Source of the DNA: Robbsia sp. KACC 23696
Lineage (GTDB): Bacteria; Pseudomonadota; Gammaproteobacteria; Burkholderiales; Burkholderiaceae
NCBI RefSeq assembly: GCF_039852015.1
Contig: NZ_CP156628.1
Location: 1,116,001-1,180,000 of the forward strand
DNA length: 64,000 bases
Direction: 5' to 3'
Below, piece after piece: positions 46,648-55,694 of the stretch. Every line of letters starts with the position of its first letter. Within the stretch, counting starts at the first letter, position 1. The position numbers and the translations under genes were made by a program. A model generated the notes under the pieces. It made no database searches. It worked only from the letters and a program-made list of their open reading frames with translations, and was not told the DNA's origin.

Positions 46648-47922
46648 ATGTCCTTTTCGGATTTCTCGATTCCGACCTCGCGTGCCGATGCGCTTCAGCG
46701 GGACCACGACGATGTACTCGCGCCACTGCGCGACGCCTTCACGTTGCCTGATAACGTGATCTACCTCGACGGCAATTCACTGGGTGCCGCGCCGACTGCC
46801 GCCGCCGCCCGCGCACGGCAGGTGATAGACAGCGAATGGTCCGAGCAATTGATCCGCAGTTGGAATGCCGCCGGCTGGTTCGACATGCCGAAGCGCCTGG
46901 GAAACAAATTGGCACCGTTGATTGGTGCCGCGGCAGACGAGACGGTCATCACCGATACGATCTCGATCAATCTGTTCAAGGTGCTCTCGGCTGCGTTACG
47001 GCTGCAGCAGCAACGCGATCCGTCTCGCACGGTGATCGTGTCGGAACGATCGAACTTCCCGTCGGATCTCTACATCGCCGAGGGCGTTATTGCGCAACTG
47101 GGCGGTAAGCACTCGCTTAAGCTGATCGACGATCCATCCGAACTGGCGGACGTGATCGGAGCCGATACCGCGATCGTCATGCTGACCCAGGTCAATTATC
47201 GGACAGGTTATTTGCATGACATGGCGGCGATAACACGTCTGACGCAGTCTCGCGGCGCCTTGGCGGTTTGGGACCTTGCGCACTCCGCGGGTGCCGTCGA
47301 GATCGACCTCAATGGCGCGAACGCCGACTACGCGGTAGGCTGCACCTATAAATATCTGAATGGCGGGCCGGGATCTCCGGGATTCGTTTGGGTTCCTAAG
47401 CGTCATCAAGCCTCGTTCGAGCAACCGCTGTCCGGATGGTGGGGGCATCAGGCGCCGTTCGCGATGGAGTCGTCGTATCGACCGGATCCGGGCATCGCAC
47501 GCTTCTTATGTGGCACGCAGCCGATCATATCGATGGCGCTTGTCGAATGCGGCCTGGACATTTTCGAGAGAACGGATATGGCCGCGTTGCGTCGCAAGTC
47601 GCTGGCCTTGACCGATACGTTCATTGCAGGCGTAAAAACGCGTTGCAGCAAGCACGCCTTGACGTTGGTGACACCGCAGGAACATACCCAGCGCGGATCG
47701 CATGTCAGCTTTGCCTATGAACAGGGTTATGAGGTGATGCAGGCACTGATCGCGCGTGGCGTGATCGGCGACTATCGCGAGCCGTCCATTCTGCGTTTCG
47801 GATTTACCCCTTTGTATACGCGCTTTGTCGATGTCTGGGATGCGGTGGAGATCTTGGGGGACATTCTGGACTCCGGCGAATGGCAGGCTTTTGCCAAGGG
47901 GACGCGGGATCAGGTGACCTGA
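46648..47922 (+). CDS. kynU: Kynureninase
   Basis: A 424-residue PLP enzyme that cleaves kynurenine to anthranilate and alanine. The family segments [14 protein letters not shown], the cofactor-region [14 protein letters not shown] and the PLP lysine in [21 protein letters not shown] are present. AGGAA lies 8 bases before the ATG at 46648. It lies 180 bases after kynB and 40 bases before kynA, so it is probably in one operon. Confidence 0.95.
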   Translation: MSFSDFSIPTSRADALQRDHDDVLAPLRDAFTLPDNVIYLDGNSLGAAPTAAAARARQVIDSEWSEQLIRSWNAAGWFDMPKRLGNKLAPLIGAAADETVITDTISINLFKVLSAALRLQQQRDPSRTVIVSERSNFPSDLYIAEGVIAQLGGKHSLKLIDDPSELADVIGADTAIVMLTQVNYRTGYLHDMAAITRLTQSRGALAVWDLAHSAGAVEIDLNGANADYAVGCTYKYLNGGPGSPGFVWVPKRHQASFEQPLSGWWGHQAPFAMESSYRPDPGIARFLCGTQPIISMALVECGLDIFERTDMAALRRKSLALTDTFIAGVKTRCSKHALTLVTPQEHTQRGSHVSFAYEQGYEVMQALIARGVIGDYREPSILRFGFTPLYTRFVDVWDAVEILGDILDSGEWQAFAKGTRDQVT

Positions 47923-47962
47923 GCGATCGACGGTTCAAGACGATGGAAAAAGGCAATTTATC

Positions 47963-48892
47963 ATGACGCAAACAACATCGAAGGCGGCGATCTGCCCCTT
48001 CGGCTATGGCGCCGCCCCGGACGCGGCTTTTCCGACAGAACCATCGCCGAACGCTGGCGGCAATGCGCCGGCCGAGGGCTGGCACGATGCGCAACTCGAT
48101 TTCTCGGCGTCGATGAGTTACGGCGATTATCTGGCATTGGATAAAATTCTGGAGGCGCAACATCCGCGTTCTCCGGATCATAACGAGATGCTTTTCATCA
48201 TCCAGCACCAGACTTCCGAGCTGTGGATGCGGCTGATGCTCGTCGAACTGCATGCGGCGCACGAGGCGGTGAAACGGGACGCGTTGCAGGAATCGTTCAA
48301 GATGCTGGCGCGCGTGTCGCGGATTTTCGAGCAATTGGTGGCGGCGTGGACCGTGCTGTCCACGCTGACGCCGTCCGAATATTCGGCGATGCGCCCGTAC
48401 CTGGAGGCCTCTTCCGGTTTCCAATCGTTCCAATATCGGCAGATCGAATTCCTGTTGGGGAACAAGAACGCGAAGATGCTGCAGCCGCATGCGCATCATT
48501 CGGCGCGTTATGACGCGACGCGCGATGTGTTGCTGGCGCCGTCGTTCTACGACGAGGTCGTGCGACTGTTGGCGCGGCGCGGATTCGATATCGATCCGGC
48601 AAGACTGGAGCGGGATTGGAGTCAGCCAACGCTGGCGGATCCCAGCGTCGAGGCCGCGTGGCTGGCCGTGTATCGCGATCCGGCGGCCCACTGGGATCTG
48701 TACCAAATGGGCGAGGAGCTCGTCGATCTAGAAGACGCCTTCCGTCAGTGGCGTTTCCGCCATGTCACGACCGTGGAGCGGGTGATCGGTGCTAAGCAGG
48801 GCACTGGTGGCACCAATGGCGCGCAGTATCTGCGCAAGATGCTGGACACGGTATTGTTCCCGGAGCTCTGGAGCGTACGCACGCTTTTGTGA
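47963..48892 (+). CDS. kynA: Tryptophan 2,3-dioxygenase
   Basis: A 309-residue haem enzyme that opens the indole ring of tryptophan, the first step of the pathway. Signatures: [36 protein letters not shown] (distal His), [19 protein letters not shown] and, near the C terminus, [24 protein letters not shown] with the proximal His. It is the last gene of the kyn cluster and is convergent with the ABC importer operon 34 bases away; a small hairpin with a TTCG loop lies in between. Confidence 0.95.
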   Translation: MTQTTSKAAICPFGYGAAPDAAFPTEPSPNAGGNAPAEGWHDAQLDFSASMSYGDYLALDKILEAQHPRSPDHNEMLFIIQHQTSELWMRLMLVELHAAHEAVKRDALQESFKMLARVSRIFEQLVAAWTVLSTLTPSEYSAMRPYLEASSGFQSFQYRQIEFLLGNKNAKMLQPHAHHSARYDATRDVLLAPSFYDEVVRLLARRGFDIDPARLERDWSQPTLADPSVEAAWLAVYRDPAAHWDLYQMGEELVDLEDAFRQWRFRHVTTVERVIGAKQGTGGTNGAQYLRKMLDTVLFPELWSVRTLL

Positions 48893-48926
48893 GATGCGTG
48901 TACCCGCTTCGGGCGGGATGCGTTGA

Positions 48927-49763
48927 TTAAAGCGCTCGGTGCAGCGGGTAGATGGCGCGTTGGTTGTCGGGCATCGCCACGATATGACATTCGACGCGGT
49001 AGGTCTCGCGGAGCCTGTCGGCGGTCAAGGTTTGCGCGGTGGCGCCGAATGCCGCGGTAGCGCCTTGGTCCAGCAGCAGGACTTTGTCCGCATAGCGACT
49101 GACCTGATTCAGGTCGTGCAGGATCATCAAGGTGACGATGCCGTGCGTGCGCGTATAGTCGCGGACGTATTCGAGCAAATGCAGCTGATTGTTCAAATCC
49201 AGCGCCGACGTGGGCTCATCGAGCAGCAGCAATCGCGGCTCCCGAACCAAGGCCAGCGCAAGCGCCACCATTTGCCGTTGCCCCCCGGACAGGTTGCCGG
49301 GTTTCGATTCGGCCAAGGACTCGAGCTTCAATGCCTGTAATACGCGCTCCGCGCGGGCGAGGTGCGATGCCGGCGTGGCCAAGGAGTGATGCCCGATCGT
49401 GCCCGCGGTCTGCCCATTCTGAACCAGCAATAGCAGTTCGAATACCGACATTTGCACGTCGCCATGCGCCAACGACTGCGCGACATAGCCGATCAACGCA
49501 CTGCGCGCGTAAGGCGGCATTTTGTCCAGGGTCTGGCCATCCAGCACGATGTCGCCCTGTGCCTTCAAGAGCCCGGCAAGCGCGCGAATCAGCGTTGTTT
49601 TACCCGCCCCGTTGCGGCCGAGTACCGCAATACATTCTCCCGGAGCCGCGTCGAAGCCGACATCGTGGACGATTCGTTTGCGTCCGATGGACACATTGAC
49701 ATTGCGGATCTGCAAGCCGGCAAGCGGCATCTCATTACGGGCCACGTTTGCAACGGTGCTCAT
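48927..49763 (-). CDS. ABC importer ATP-binding protein (iron-siderophore/haem type)
   Basis: A 278-residue ATPase. Walker A GRNGAGKTT, Q loop in GYVAQ, signature LSGGQRQ, Walker B LLLLDEPTSALD and the switch His in MILHDLNQV are all intact. It belongs to the FecE/FepC-type importer ATPases. The frame is open far upstream, but the ATG at 49763 overlaps the permease stop by ATGA. It is the last gene of a three-gene operon (binding protein, permease, ATPase). Confidence 0.93.
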   Translation of the reverse strand: MSTVANVARNEMPLAGLQIRNVNVSIGRKRIVHDVGFDAAPGECIAVLGRNGAGKTTLIRALAGLLKAQGDIVLDGQTLDKMPPYARSALIGYVAQSLAHGDVQMSVFELLLLVQNGQTAGTIGHHSLATPASHLARAERVLQALKLESLAESKPGNLSGGQRQMVALALALVREPRLLLLDEPTSALDLNNQLHLLEYVRDYTRTHGIVTLMILHDLNQVSRYADKVLLLDQGATAAFGATAQTLTADRLRETYRVECHIVAMPDNQRAIYPLHRAL

Positions 49764-50950
49764 CGCATACCTCGTTTCTTGAGCCACAGAATCTGCGCCA
49801 AGAAAAATGGCACGCCCAACAACGAGGTGACCATGCCGATGGGTAGCACGCCTCCCGGCAGAATCATCTTGCTGGCGATGGAAGCCAGCGTCATCACCAG
49901 CATGCCGCATGCGGCGGTCATCGGCAGGGAAAAACGTTGGTCCTCGCCGACGAGCAAACGCGAAATGTGCGGTGCGACCAGACCCACAAAGCCGACGACG
50001 CCGATGGTGGCGGTGATGCCGCTTGCAAGCAAGGCCGCGGCAAACAACATCAGGAAGCGGGTCCGTGGGACATTGACGCCGAGGGTGGCAGCCTGATCGC
50101 CGAAGCTGCGCAGCGTGGTGATGGTGCGGCTGTTCAGCAGTACCAGGGGCAACAGAACGATGATCACGCCGAAGTTCAAGCCGACCTTCAGCCAGCTCGA
50201 TTTCAGCAGCGAGCCCATCAGCCAGAACACCAGCGTTTGCAATTGGTCGGCATCGGAGAAGTACTGCATCATGCCGAGCGCGGATGCAAAGACGAAGTGA
50301 ATCGCGATGCCCAGCAATGTGACGGTCTCGATCCCCAGACCGTTGCTGCGGGCAAAGACGCTGATGAAGAGTACCGTCAATAGCGCAAATACGAACGCGT
50401 TCAGCGAGACGAACATATCCGGCGGCAACCAAGGCATCAGGCTGGCCAGCGAGGCTTGGAAGACGATGGCGATCGCGGCGCCACAGCCTGCGGCCGACGA
50501 TATGCCGATGGTGAAGGGTTCGGCCAGTGGGTTTTGCAGCGACGTCTGCATCAACGCGCCGGCGAGACCGAGGCCGATGCCCGACAGCGCGGCGGTGAAG
50601 GTGATCGGCATCCGGATATCGTGGAGGATCACGCGTGTACCGATATCGACTTCCGAAGGGTGAAGCAGGCCCATCAGGACTTGTTGCAGCGTAAGCGTAC
50701 CCGAGCCGATGGCCAGGTCCGCCAGAATGGCACAGACCCCCAATCCCGTGACGATCAACAACAGCAGCAGGCGACGGGCGATACCGCGCCGATAACGCGC
50801 CGCCAGGACGCCCGAGGCGATGCCGTCGCCGTCAGTGGCATAGCCGGACAAGGTGCGCTCGTTGGGCGCGCCGCGCTCCTGCGCGGAAAACAGCATGCGC
50901 GTGCTCGACAGATCGGCCGCGCTGTTATGTGGGGAGGGGGTATCGGGCAT
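49760..50950 (-). CDS. FecCD-family ABC importer permease
   Basis: A 396-residue inner-membrane permease with about nine to ten hydrophobic segments. Family features: RMPITFTAALSGIGLGLAGALMQTSLQNPLAEPFTIGISSAAGCG and the cytoplasmic coupling region with GVVGFVGLVAPHISRLLVG. The N-terminal 60 residues are an unusual hydrophilic extension. Its start abuts the stop of the binding-protein gene, and its stop overlaps the ATPase start. The Fur box upstream of the operon points to iron, siderophore or haem as cargo. Confidence 0.92.
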   Translation of the reverse strand: MPDTPSPHNSAADLSSTRMLFSAQERGAPNERTLSGYATDGDGIASGVLAARYRRGIARRLLLLLIVTGLGVCAILADLAIGSGTLTLQQVLMGLLHPSEVDIGTRVILHDIRMPITFTAALSGIGLGLAGALMQTSLQNPLAEPFTIGISSAAGCGAAIAIVFQASLASLMPWLPPDMFVSLNAFVFALLTVLFISVFARSNGLGIETVTLLGIAIHFVFASALGMMQYFSDADQLQTLVFWLMGSLLKSSWLKVGLNFGVIIVLLPLVLLNSRTITTLRSFGDQAATLGVNVPRTRFLMLFAAALLASGITATIGVVGFVGLVAPHISRLLVGEDQRFSLPMTAACGMLVMTLASIASKMILPGGVLPIGMVTSLLGVPFFLAQILWLKKRGMR

Positions 50951-52096
50951 TTATTGCTTCGCGGGCGCCTTGGCTTCCAGAATCAAAGGTTCGGCCGGGA
51001 TCGTCGTGAATTTCGACATGATCGTGTTCCAATCGGCGGTCGGATCGAGCTGCGCGAATTGCTTCGGATAGAGGATCTTTGCGAGATATTCGATCCCGAC
51101 GATGTTGTAGGCGTGATTGTAGAACAGGTGGTAGATCCCGTAGATCTGGCCGTCCATGGCCGCCTTCGTCTGCATGAAGCCAGGACGCGCTTCCAGCTTG
51201 GCGAATGCCGCGTCCACCTCTGCTTGCGTACCGCCATAGCCGAAGGGCAGCGCGATCGACGTGCTGTTCTTGCCGAAGCGCTTGCCGGTCATGATGTACA
51301 CGTCGGGCTTCGCGCCGATCACGCTTTCCATCGACACGCTACCGGACGGCGTATGCAGCAGTTCCGCGCCGATATTGACGGCCTTGACCGACTTCAGCAA
51401 CTGACCGTATCCCACGGTGGCGTGGGTAAAGCAGCAATCCGGCCCGGAGAAGCCGGCCTTCGCTTCGACGAATACGCGCGGGCGCGGCGTCGTGATGGCG
51501 GCAATCGTTTGCTCGACGTGTTGCAGATGCTGGTTGTAGAAGTCGACGTATTCGTTCGCTTCCTTTTCCCGGTTCAGAACCTTACCGAGCAGGGTGACGC
51601 TTTCGGCCGTATGTCCCACCGGATCCACTTCGGAGTCGACAAAGACGATCGGGATGTGAAGCTGCGCCATGCGGGCGAACACACCGCTTTGCTCGAAAGC
51701 CGATTTGGCGCGTAATTGCGCGATGATCAACTGCGGTTGTTTCGAGATGATTGTTTCGAGATTGACGTTCCCTTGGTCCGAGAAGTTCATGTCCGGAACT
51801 TTCGCTGCGTCCGGCCAACGCGTCGTCATCGTTTTCCACAGATCCGGATCGCCGTTCTTGATCAGATTGTTCCAGGTCACCAAGCGTTTGAATGGGTCGG
51901 CGCGATCCAGCAAAGCCATGGTCAGGATGTCGCGGCCATCCTGAATTACCACACGTTGGGGTTCTTGATCGATGGTGACCTTCCGGCCCGCTGTATCGGT
52001 AACCGTGACCGGATACTGCGTTGCGTGCGCGGACACGCTGGACAAGGCCAATGCCAGCGAGGTGGCGGCCATCATGGCAACGACGAATCTCTTCAC
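50951..52096 (-). CDS. ABC importer periplasmic binding protein (iron-siderophore/cobalamin type)
   Basis: A 381-residue protein from a GTG at 52096, preceded by AAAGGA. Signal peptide: MKRFVVAMMAATSLALALSSVSAHA. The mature part shows the two-lobe TroA/FhuD-like fold (VTVTDTAGRKVTIDQEPQRVVIQDGRDILTMALLD, then LETIISKQPQLIIAQ). It captures the cargo for the FecCD-type permease downstream. The larger size than FhuD resembles binding proteins for Fe-siderophores in Burkholderia. The cargo itself is not determined. Confidence 0.9.
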   Translation of the reverse strand: MKRFVVAMMAATSLALALSSVSAHATQYPVTVTDTAGRKVTIDQEPQRVVIQDGRDILTMALLDRADPFKRLVTWNNLIKNGDPDLWKTMTTRWPDAAKVPDMNFSDQGNVNLETIISKQPQLIIAQLRAKSAFEQSGVFARMAQLHIPIVFVDSEVDPVGHTAESVTLLGKVLNREKEANEYVDFYNQHLQHVEQTIAAITTPRPRVFVEAKAGFSGPDCCFTHATVGYGQLLKSVKAVNIGAELLHTPSGSVSMESVIGAKPDVYIMTGKRFGKNSTSIALPFGYGGTQAEVDAAFAKLEARPGFMQTKAAMDGQIYGIYHLFYNHAYNIVGIEYLAKILYPKQFAQLDPTADWNTIMSKFTTIPAEPLILEAKAPAKQ

Positions 52097-52117
52097 TTCG
52101 GTTCCTTTAAAGCGGGG

Positions 52118-52140
52118 CGGTGCCGAGTATCTCGGCACCG
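52118..52140 (-). promoter_or_regulatory. Leader hairpin just before the binding-protein ribosome site
   Basis: A perfect 10-bp stem (CGGTGCCGAG, 3-base loop, CTCGGCACCG) ends about 10 bases before the AAAGGA ribosome site of the binding protein, so it would form in the mRNA leader. It could affect translation or RNA stability. Confidence 0.5.
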
Positions 52141-52194
52141 ACATACGCAATGCTTGCGCAATGCTTGTTGTGGCAGGCAACCATGTTAAACCAT

Positions 52195-52213
52195 AATAAG
52201 AATGATTCCCATT
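52195..52213 (-). promoter_or_regulatory. Fur box
   Basis: AATAAGAATGATTCCCATT matches the 19-bp Fur palindrome pattern (AATGAGAATGATTCTCATT-like) with two differences. It lies about 100 bases upstream of the binding-protein start. Confidence 0.72.
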
Positions 52214-52611
52214 GCCTATGGTCTTCGAGGAGAGAGGCGCGACGTTTCCGGGGTGCGGCATATCGTCGCAAAGACTTGTTTGGAAGGCTTTTGTCATGCA
52301 CTTGTAATTGGCGAGCGAGTTTGGCGCGGGCGGATGGCCTGACGGAATGGGATGGTCGAGCATGGATCGGTGCACGGCCATGGTTCCCCATTGCCGGATG
52401 TCGTCCCGAAATTACCTATTTTTTGGGATAGTCAAACGTCGGTTTCTGGCGTTCAATGCAATAACGCTGGCGTGACGGGTGCAGCCTATTCTGGGATGTC
52501 CGTGCTGGAAACGACCTGCGAGTGGCGCAAAGGTTTGTGTGTGTGGTTGCGCTCGACGCGCGGCGTTCCCTTCTGTCGCTCTCTCCACTGCTTGTTCCAC
52601 GCCAGAAGCCT
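52214..52611. other. Intergenic region with one weaker iteron-like site
   Basis: About 400 bases between the importer promoter and the response regulator. CGGTGCACGGCCATGGT at 52368-52384 differs from the iteron consensus at the first base. No gene is supported. Confidence 0.4.
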
Positions 52612-53514
52612 GTGTCCGAGTTATCTGTTTTGCGGATCGAATCCGTGCTGCCGTCTCCGCTGTTGCTTGTGGAAGACGATCCAGCGATGCGGGAACGCCA
52701 GAAGCATATCCTCCACCGTCTGGGTTATCGCGACGATGCGCTGCTCTTCGCCGGGACGATTGCCGAAGCGCGCGCCTTATTACAAGAAGAGCCGGTCGCG
52801 ATGGCCTTGGTGGATGTCGGCTTGCCGGATGGTAGCGGTATCGATCTGATTGCCGAAATGCACGCGGGCGATCCTTCTTTGCCGATTCTGGTGGTCTCGT
52901 CATGGAGCACGGAGACGATCATCGTCGCCGCCTTGCAGGCAGGGGCGACTGGCTATTTATTGAAAGAACGCGACGACGTCGAAATCGTGATGAGCATCCG
53001 CAGCGCGTTGCGTGGCGGCGCGCCGATCGATCCCTTTGTTGCGCGGCATATCCTGCATTTGTTCGGGCAGAAGACCGAGCGCCTTGCGGTCGGCGTGGGG
53101 GAGACCGAGCGCCGCGCCGAGCCGGTGCGGCCGGCGTTGGAAATGCCGATGTCGAAAGCACCAGCGTCGGAAGCGGAAGGGCCGTTGTGCTTTCACGATG
53201 CGCTTGGGTCGATCGACGGGACGCTGGCGCTGCGTCCGGATGCGTTAGCGACGCCGGTCGTTAATTACGCGGCTGTCGCGGCTGCCGTGGTTGCGTCGAC
53301 CGAACGGGCATCGGTGTTGAGCAAACGGGAGCGACAGATCCTTGGCGCAGTGGGGGAAGGATTATCGAATCGTGAAATCGCCGATCGGCTGGCGTTGTCG
53401 AAATTGACGGTCGAGTGCCACATAAAGAACATTTACAAGAAACTCGCCGTCACTTCGCGCGTCGCCGCGCTGCTCAAAGCAGGCTTGATTCAAAAGGAGA
53501 ATTTCGAATGCTGA
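52612..53514 (+). CDS. Response regulator with LuxR-type DNA-binding domain
   Basis: A protein of about 300 residues (GTG at 52612; earlier and later starts are possible). The receiver domain has LVEDD, the phospho-Asp in LVDVGLPDGSG and the Lys in YLLKERDD. A linker of about 70 residues, longer than in the usual NarL type, precedes the LuxR HTH (LSKRERQILGAVGEGLSNREIADRLALSKLTVECHIKNIYKKLAV). No kinase is adjacent. The gene ends directly at the left border of the prophage, so its last residues may have been supplied or altered by phage integration. Confidence 0.88.
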   Translation: MSELSVLRIESVLPSPLLLVEDDPAMRERQKHILHRLGYRDDALLFAGTIAEARALLQEEPVAMALVDVGLPDGSGIDLIAEMHAGDPSLPILVVSSWSTETIIVAALQAGATGYLLKERDDVEIVMSIRSALRGGAPIDPFVARHILHLFGQKTERLAVGVGETERRAEPVRPALEMPMSKAPASEAEGPLCFHDALGSIDGTLALRPDALATPVVNYAAVAAAVVASTERASVLSKRERQILGAVGEGLSNREIADRLALSKLTVECHIKNIYKKLAVTSRVAALLKAGLIQKENFEC

Positions 53515-53563
53515 CTAGGCAGAGAAATTCTCTATCCAAAATATATCCAAAATTCATCCAAAA
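53515..53563. repeat. Candidate prophage attachment end with 11-base periodic repeats
   Basis: Between the regulator stop and the integrase stop, ATCCAAAA occurs three times at 11-base spacing (53534, 53545 and 53556), each followed by T or C. Such evenly spaced sites next to an integrase gene resemble integrase arm-binding sites. The actual att core cannot be fixed without the right end. Confidence 0.45.
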
Positions 53564-54676
53564 CTAGGATACTTTGAGCTTCACTTCAGACCACTCGGCG
53601 CCGCGTGAATCGCGATACATATCTGCCATCTGAGACGTCTTATGGCCTAAGAGTGCCTGGGTGAAATCCTTCCCGTGAAGGTCCGTGTAAAGGCGCGATG
53701 ACAGCGATCGGATCTCATGGAACGTCGGCACCGTTTTGCCTTCCTCGCAGACGTAGCCGGCTTCGGTGATGAAATTCTTGAAGTAATACGACAGTGTCGC
53801 CGGATGCGGGGCATCTCCGGCTTTCGAGGAGCCAGTGTTGCGCGAGAGATGGATGAGGCGCTTGCTCAGAACGTTGTCTTGGCAGCGCTTAAATGCATCC
53901 TGCAAGGTCATATCGATCGCTGGCATGTATAGGTCGAGAGGGATCTTCACCTTGACGCCCGTCTTCTGCTGCTCGTTCCACCAAAAGCCGTCCCGGATCG
54001 CGGGTTTCTCCAAAAGCTGGATGTCGCCCACCCGCTGTCCCGAGATGAGCGCGATGTTCATGGCATTGACGAACCAGGACTGGCGTGGATCCCGCGATGC
54101 GAGTTCTCGCACCTTTAGGAAATATTCGAGCGTCAGGCGCGATCGCGACACGACGTAATGCGGCAACTTCGTCGATTCCACAGGATTTTGACCTGGCTTC
54201 AGAAGCCCCTCGTTGATCGCCTCCCGAAACAGTTGCTTTGCCCGTCCGCGGACTCGTGATGGCAACGTTTTGCCGCGCGCTGTCGCGGCGCGGAGCATTT
54301 CGACAATGTCCCGCGCCTCGACCATGATCACGAGCTTAGATCCGATCGCCGCATTGATGAAGGCCACTTCAGCTTCCATGTTGCGCAGGACAGCCTTGCC
54401 GGCGGATTTCTTGCGGTGCGGTTCCATATACTCATCGATCCACGCCGAAACGGTCTTCTGCTTTGACTCGATCCGTCCCAGTAGTGTTGGCGACACCGCT
54501 TCGAGCGCCAACTGAGCGTTGACCGCCTTCGCTTGCAGCGACGCATCTTTTAGATCGCGGCCGAGGCCGTATGTCTTCCCGGTAACGGGATGCCTGTACC
54601 AAAAATAGCCGAGGCTGTTTTGGTACAGGTTTGCAGGCCACCCGCGCTTGCGGGCGTCACGGCGTCTAGCGGCCAC
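53564..54676 (-). CDS. int: Phage integrase, tyrosine recombinase (lambda-like)
   Basis: A 370-residue integrase starting at a GTG at 54676 preceded by AGAGGA. The N-terminal arm-binding domain (GWPANLYQNSLGYFWYRHPVTGKTYGLG) is as in lambda-type integrases. The catalytic residues are visible in order: Arg in ISGQRVGDIQLL, HxxR in FHEIRSLSSRLY, LLGHKTSQ and Tyr in ADMYRDSRG. Its start overlaps the excisionase gene by 11 bases. It sits at the border of the prophage and should integrate at the end of the response regulator gene or just after it. Confidence 0.92.
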   Translation of the reverse strand: MAARRRDARKRGWPANLYQNSLGYFWYRHPVTGKTYGLGRDLKDASLQAKAVNAQLALEAVSPTLLGRIESKQKTVSAWIDEYMEPHRKKSAGKAVLRNMEAEVAFINAAIGSKLVIMVEARDIVEMLRAATARGKTLPSRVRGRAKQLFREAINEGLLKPGQNPVESTKLPHYVVSRSRLTLEYFLKVRELASRDPRQSWFVNAMNIALISGQRVGDIQLLEKPAIRDGFWWNEQQKTGVKVKIPLDLYMPAIDMTLQDAFKRCQDNVLSKRLIHLSRNTGSSKAGDAPHPATLSYYFKNFITEAGYVCEEGKTVPTFHEIRSLSSRLYTDLHGKDFTQALLGHKTSQMADMYRDSRGAEWSEVKLKVS

Positions 54677-54878
54677 TGAGAATCCTCTCGCGGCGCTCGG
54701 CCACTGGATCGATGAATCGGGCATCCTCCTGAACGAAAAATTTCAGGCCCATGCGCACCGGATGCGGGCTGATTTTGCCCGCGTGAGTCCAGTTACGCAG
54801 GGTGTTGGGGTGCGGAGCGTGCTCGCCCATCAGGCTTTTCGCCCACTCTGCGATCGGAACAAGTTTCACGCGTGTCAT
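54666..54878 (-). CDS. xis: Phage excisionase (Xis-like)
   Basis: A 70-residue protein with a winged-helix-like Xis pattern (VKLVPIAEWAKSLMGEHAPHPNTLRNWTHAGKISPHPVRMGLKFFVQEDARFID). AGGAGG precedes two consecutive ATGs; the second, at 54878, has the better spacing. It overlaps the integrase start, the common xis-int arrangement, and would direct excision. Confidence 0.85.
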   Translation of the reverse strand: MTRVKLVPIAEWAKSLMGEHAPHPNTLRNWTHAGKISPHPVRMGLKFFVQEDARFIDPVAERRERILSGR

Positions 54879-54945
54879 CATCCCCTCCTAAGCCGCCACA
54901 TGCTGGCGGTCTTTCTCAAAATTGATTCGAGTGCTTCTTGCGTTT

Positions 54946-55167
54946 TCATTCGGGTACCAAGTTGCAGCGGCGACTATTGGTGCGGATTTGGTTCGCTACA
55001 GCTTCTCCGATGAGCGGTAAGTCACTCTCGCGCCAGTACGTTCCTATGCCGGTTGATGCGAGGGGGCTAACCCCGCAAGACTGCAGGAATTTAACCGAGC
55101 AGTTGACGCCGAGACGCTTGCAAACGTCGCTGGTGCTGAGAGTCCCTTCTGCATACAGCGCCTTCAT
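54946..55167 (-). CDS. Small phage protein
   Basis: A 73-residue protein, MKALYAEGTLSTSDVCKRLGVNCSVKFLQSCG at the start. The pattern (helix, turn, helix followed by YWRESDLPLIGEAV) resembles a short MerR/Xis-like DNA-binding fold, but I am not sure. The ATG overlaps the stop of the next upstream gene by ATGA. It may be a regulator or a second excision factor. Confidence 0.6.
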   Translation of the reverse strand: MKALYAEGTLSTSDVCKRLGVNCSVKFLQSCGVSPLASTGIGTYWRESDLPLIGEAVANQIRTNSRRCNLVPE

Positions 55168-55694
55168 GGTGTCACCCGCCGGAACGCTACGACCCAAACC
55201 CACGGATTCGCGTCCCATCCATGACCTCGGTCCGCGTTGAGGGAGTCCCACAGCGCGCGGTACCAGTCGAGCGGCCAGTTTTCTTCTTCCGGGCATCCTT
55301 CCGCCCAAGCGTTGCCATTAGTGCACTGTTGCAACTGCTCCGCTCGCACGTCAGTAACTTCGAGCGTGATTCGCGAGAGCGCGCGGGGCATGTGGATCGA
55401 CGGCTTCCACGTGATGGCTTCCGCCGGCGGCACGTTCTCGTAGTGCGCGGGCACGCACGCCGGATAGTCGGCGCGGTAGAAGGTCGGGCCAGGATCCAAG
55501 AGAACTGGCTGCGCCCATGTCTCCCGCACCCACAGCCGCTGGCCGGTCGCGTAAGGACAGCAACTCGCTCGAGCGCCATTGGTGGAAGCGTCAGCGACGC
55601 TGGCAGCCTTGATCACGCGCCGCGTCTGCGTCTTGCGTCCGTCAAGAATGGCGCGCACCATAGCGCGTGAAAATAAAATCGGATGTTCTTTCAT
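55164..55694 (-). CDS. Conserved phage protein, possible ASCH-like fold
   Basis: A 176-residue protein of a type common in phages of proteobacteria: KEHPILFSRAMVRAILDGRKTQTRRVI, RLWVRETWAQP, ITWKPSIHMPRALSRITLEVTDVRAEQL and WDSLNADRGHGWDANPWVWVVAFRRV. Such proteins are often labelled morphogenetic protein; the fold recalls ASCH RNA-binding domains, but the function is not established. Its ATG overlaps the divergent start on the other strand (CATG at 55692-55695). Confidence 0.75.
   Translation of the reverse strand: MKEHPILFSRAMVRAILDGRKTQTRRVIKAASVADASTNGARASCCPYATGQRLWVRETWAQPVLLDPGPTFYRADYPACVPAHYENVPPAEAITWKPSIHMPRALSRITLEVTDVRAEQLQQCTNGNAWAEGCPEEENWPLDWYRALWDSLNADRGHGWDANPWVWVVAFRRVTP

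Noticed and set aside
48927-50432. A 501-residue frame including the ABC ATPase
   Set aside because: The upstream part lies antiparallel over the permease frame's sequence and is a shadow; the ATPase starts at 49763.
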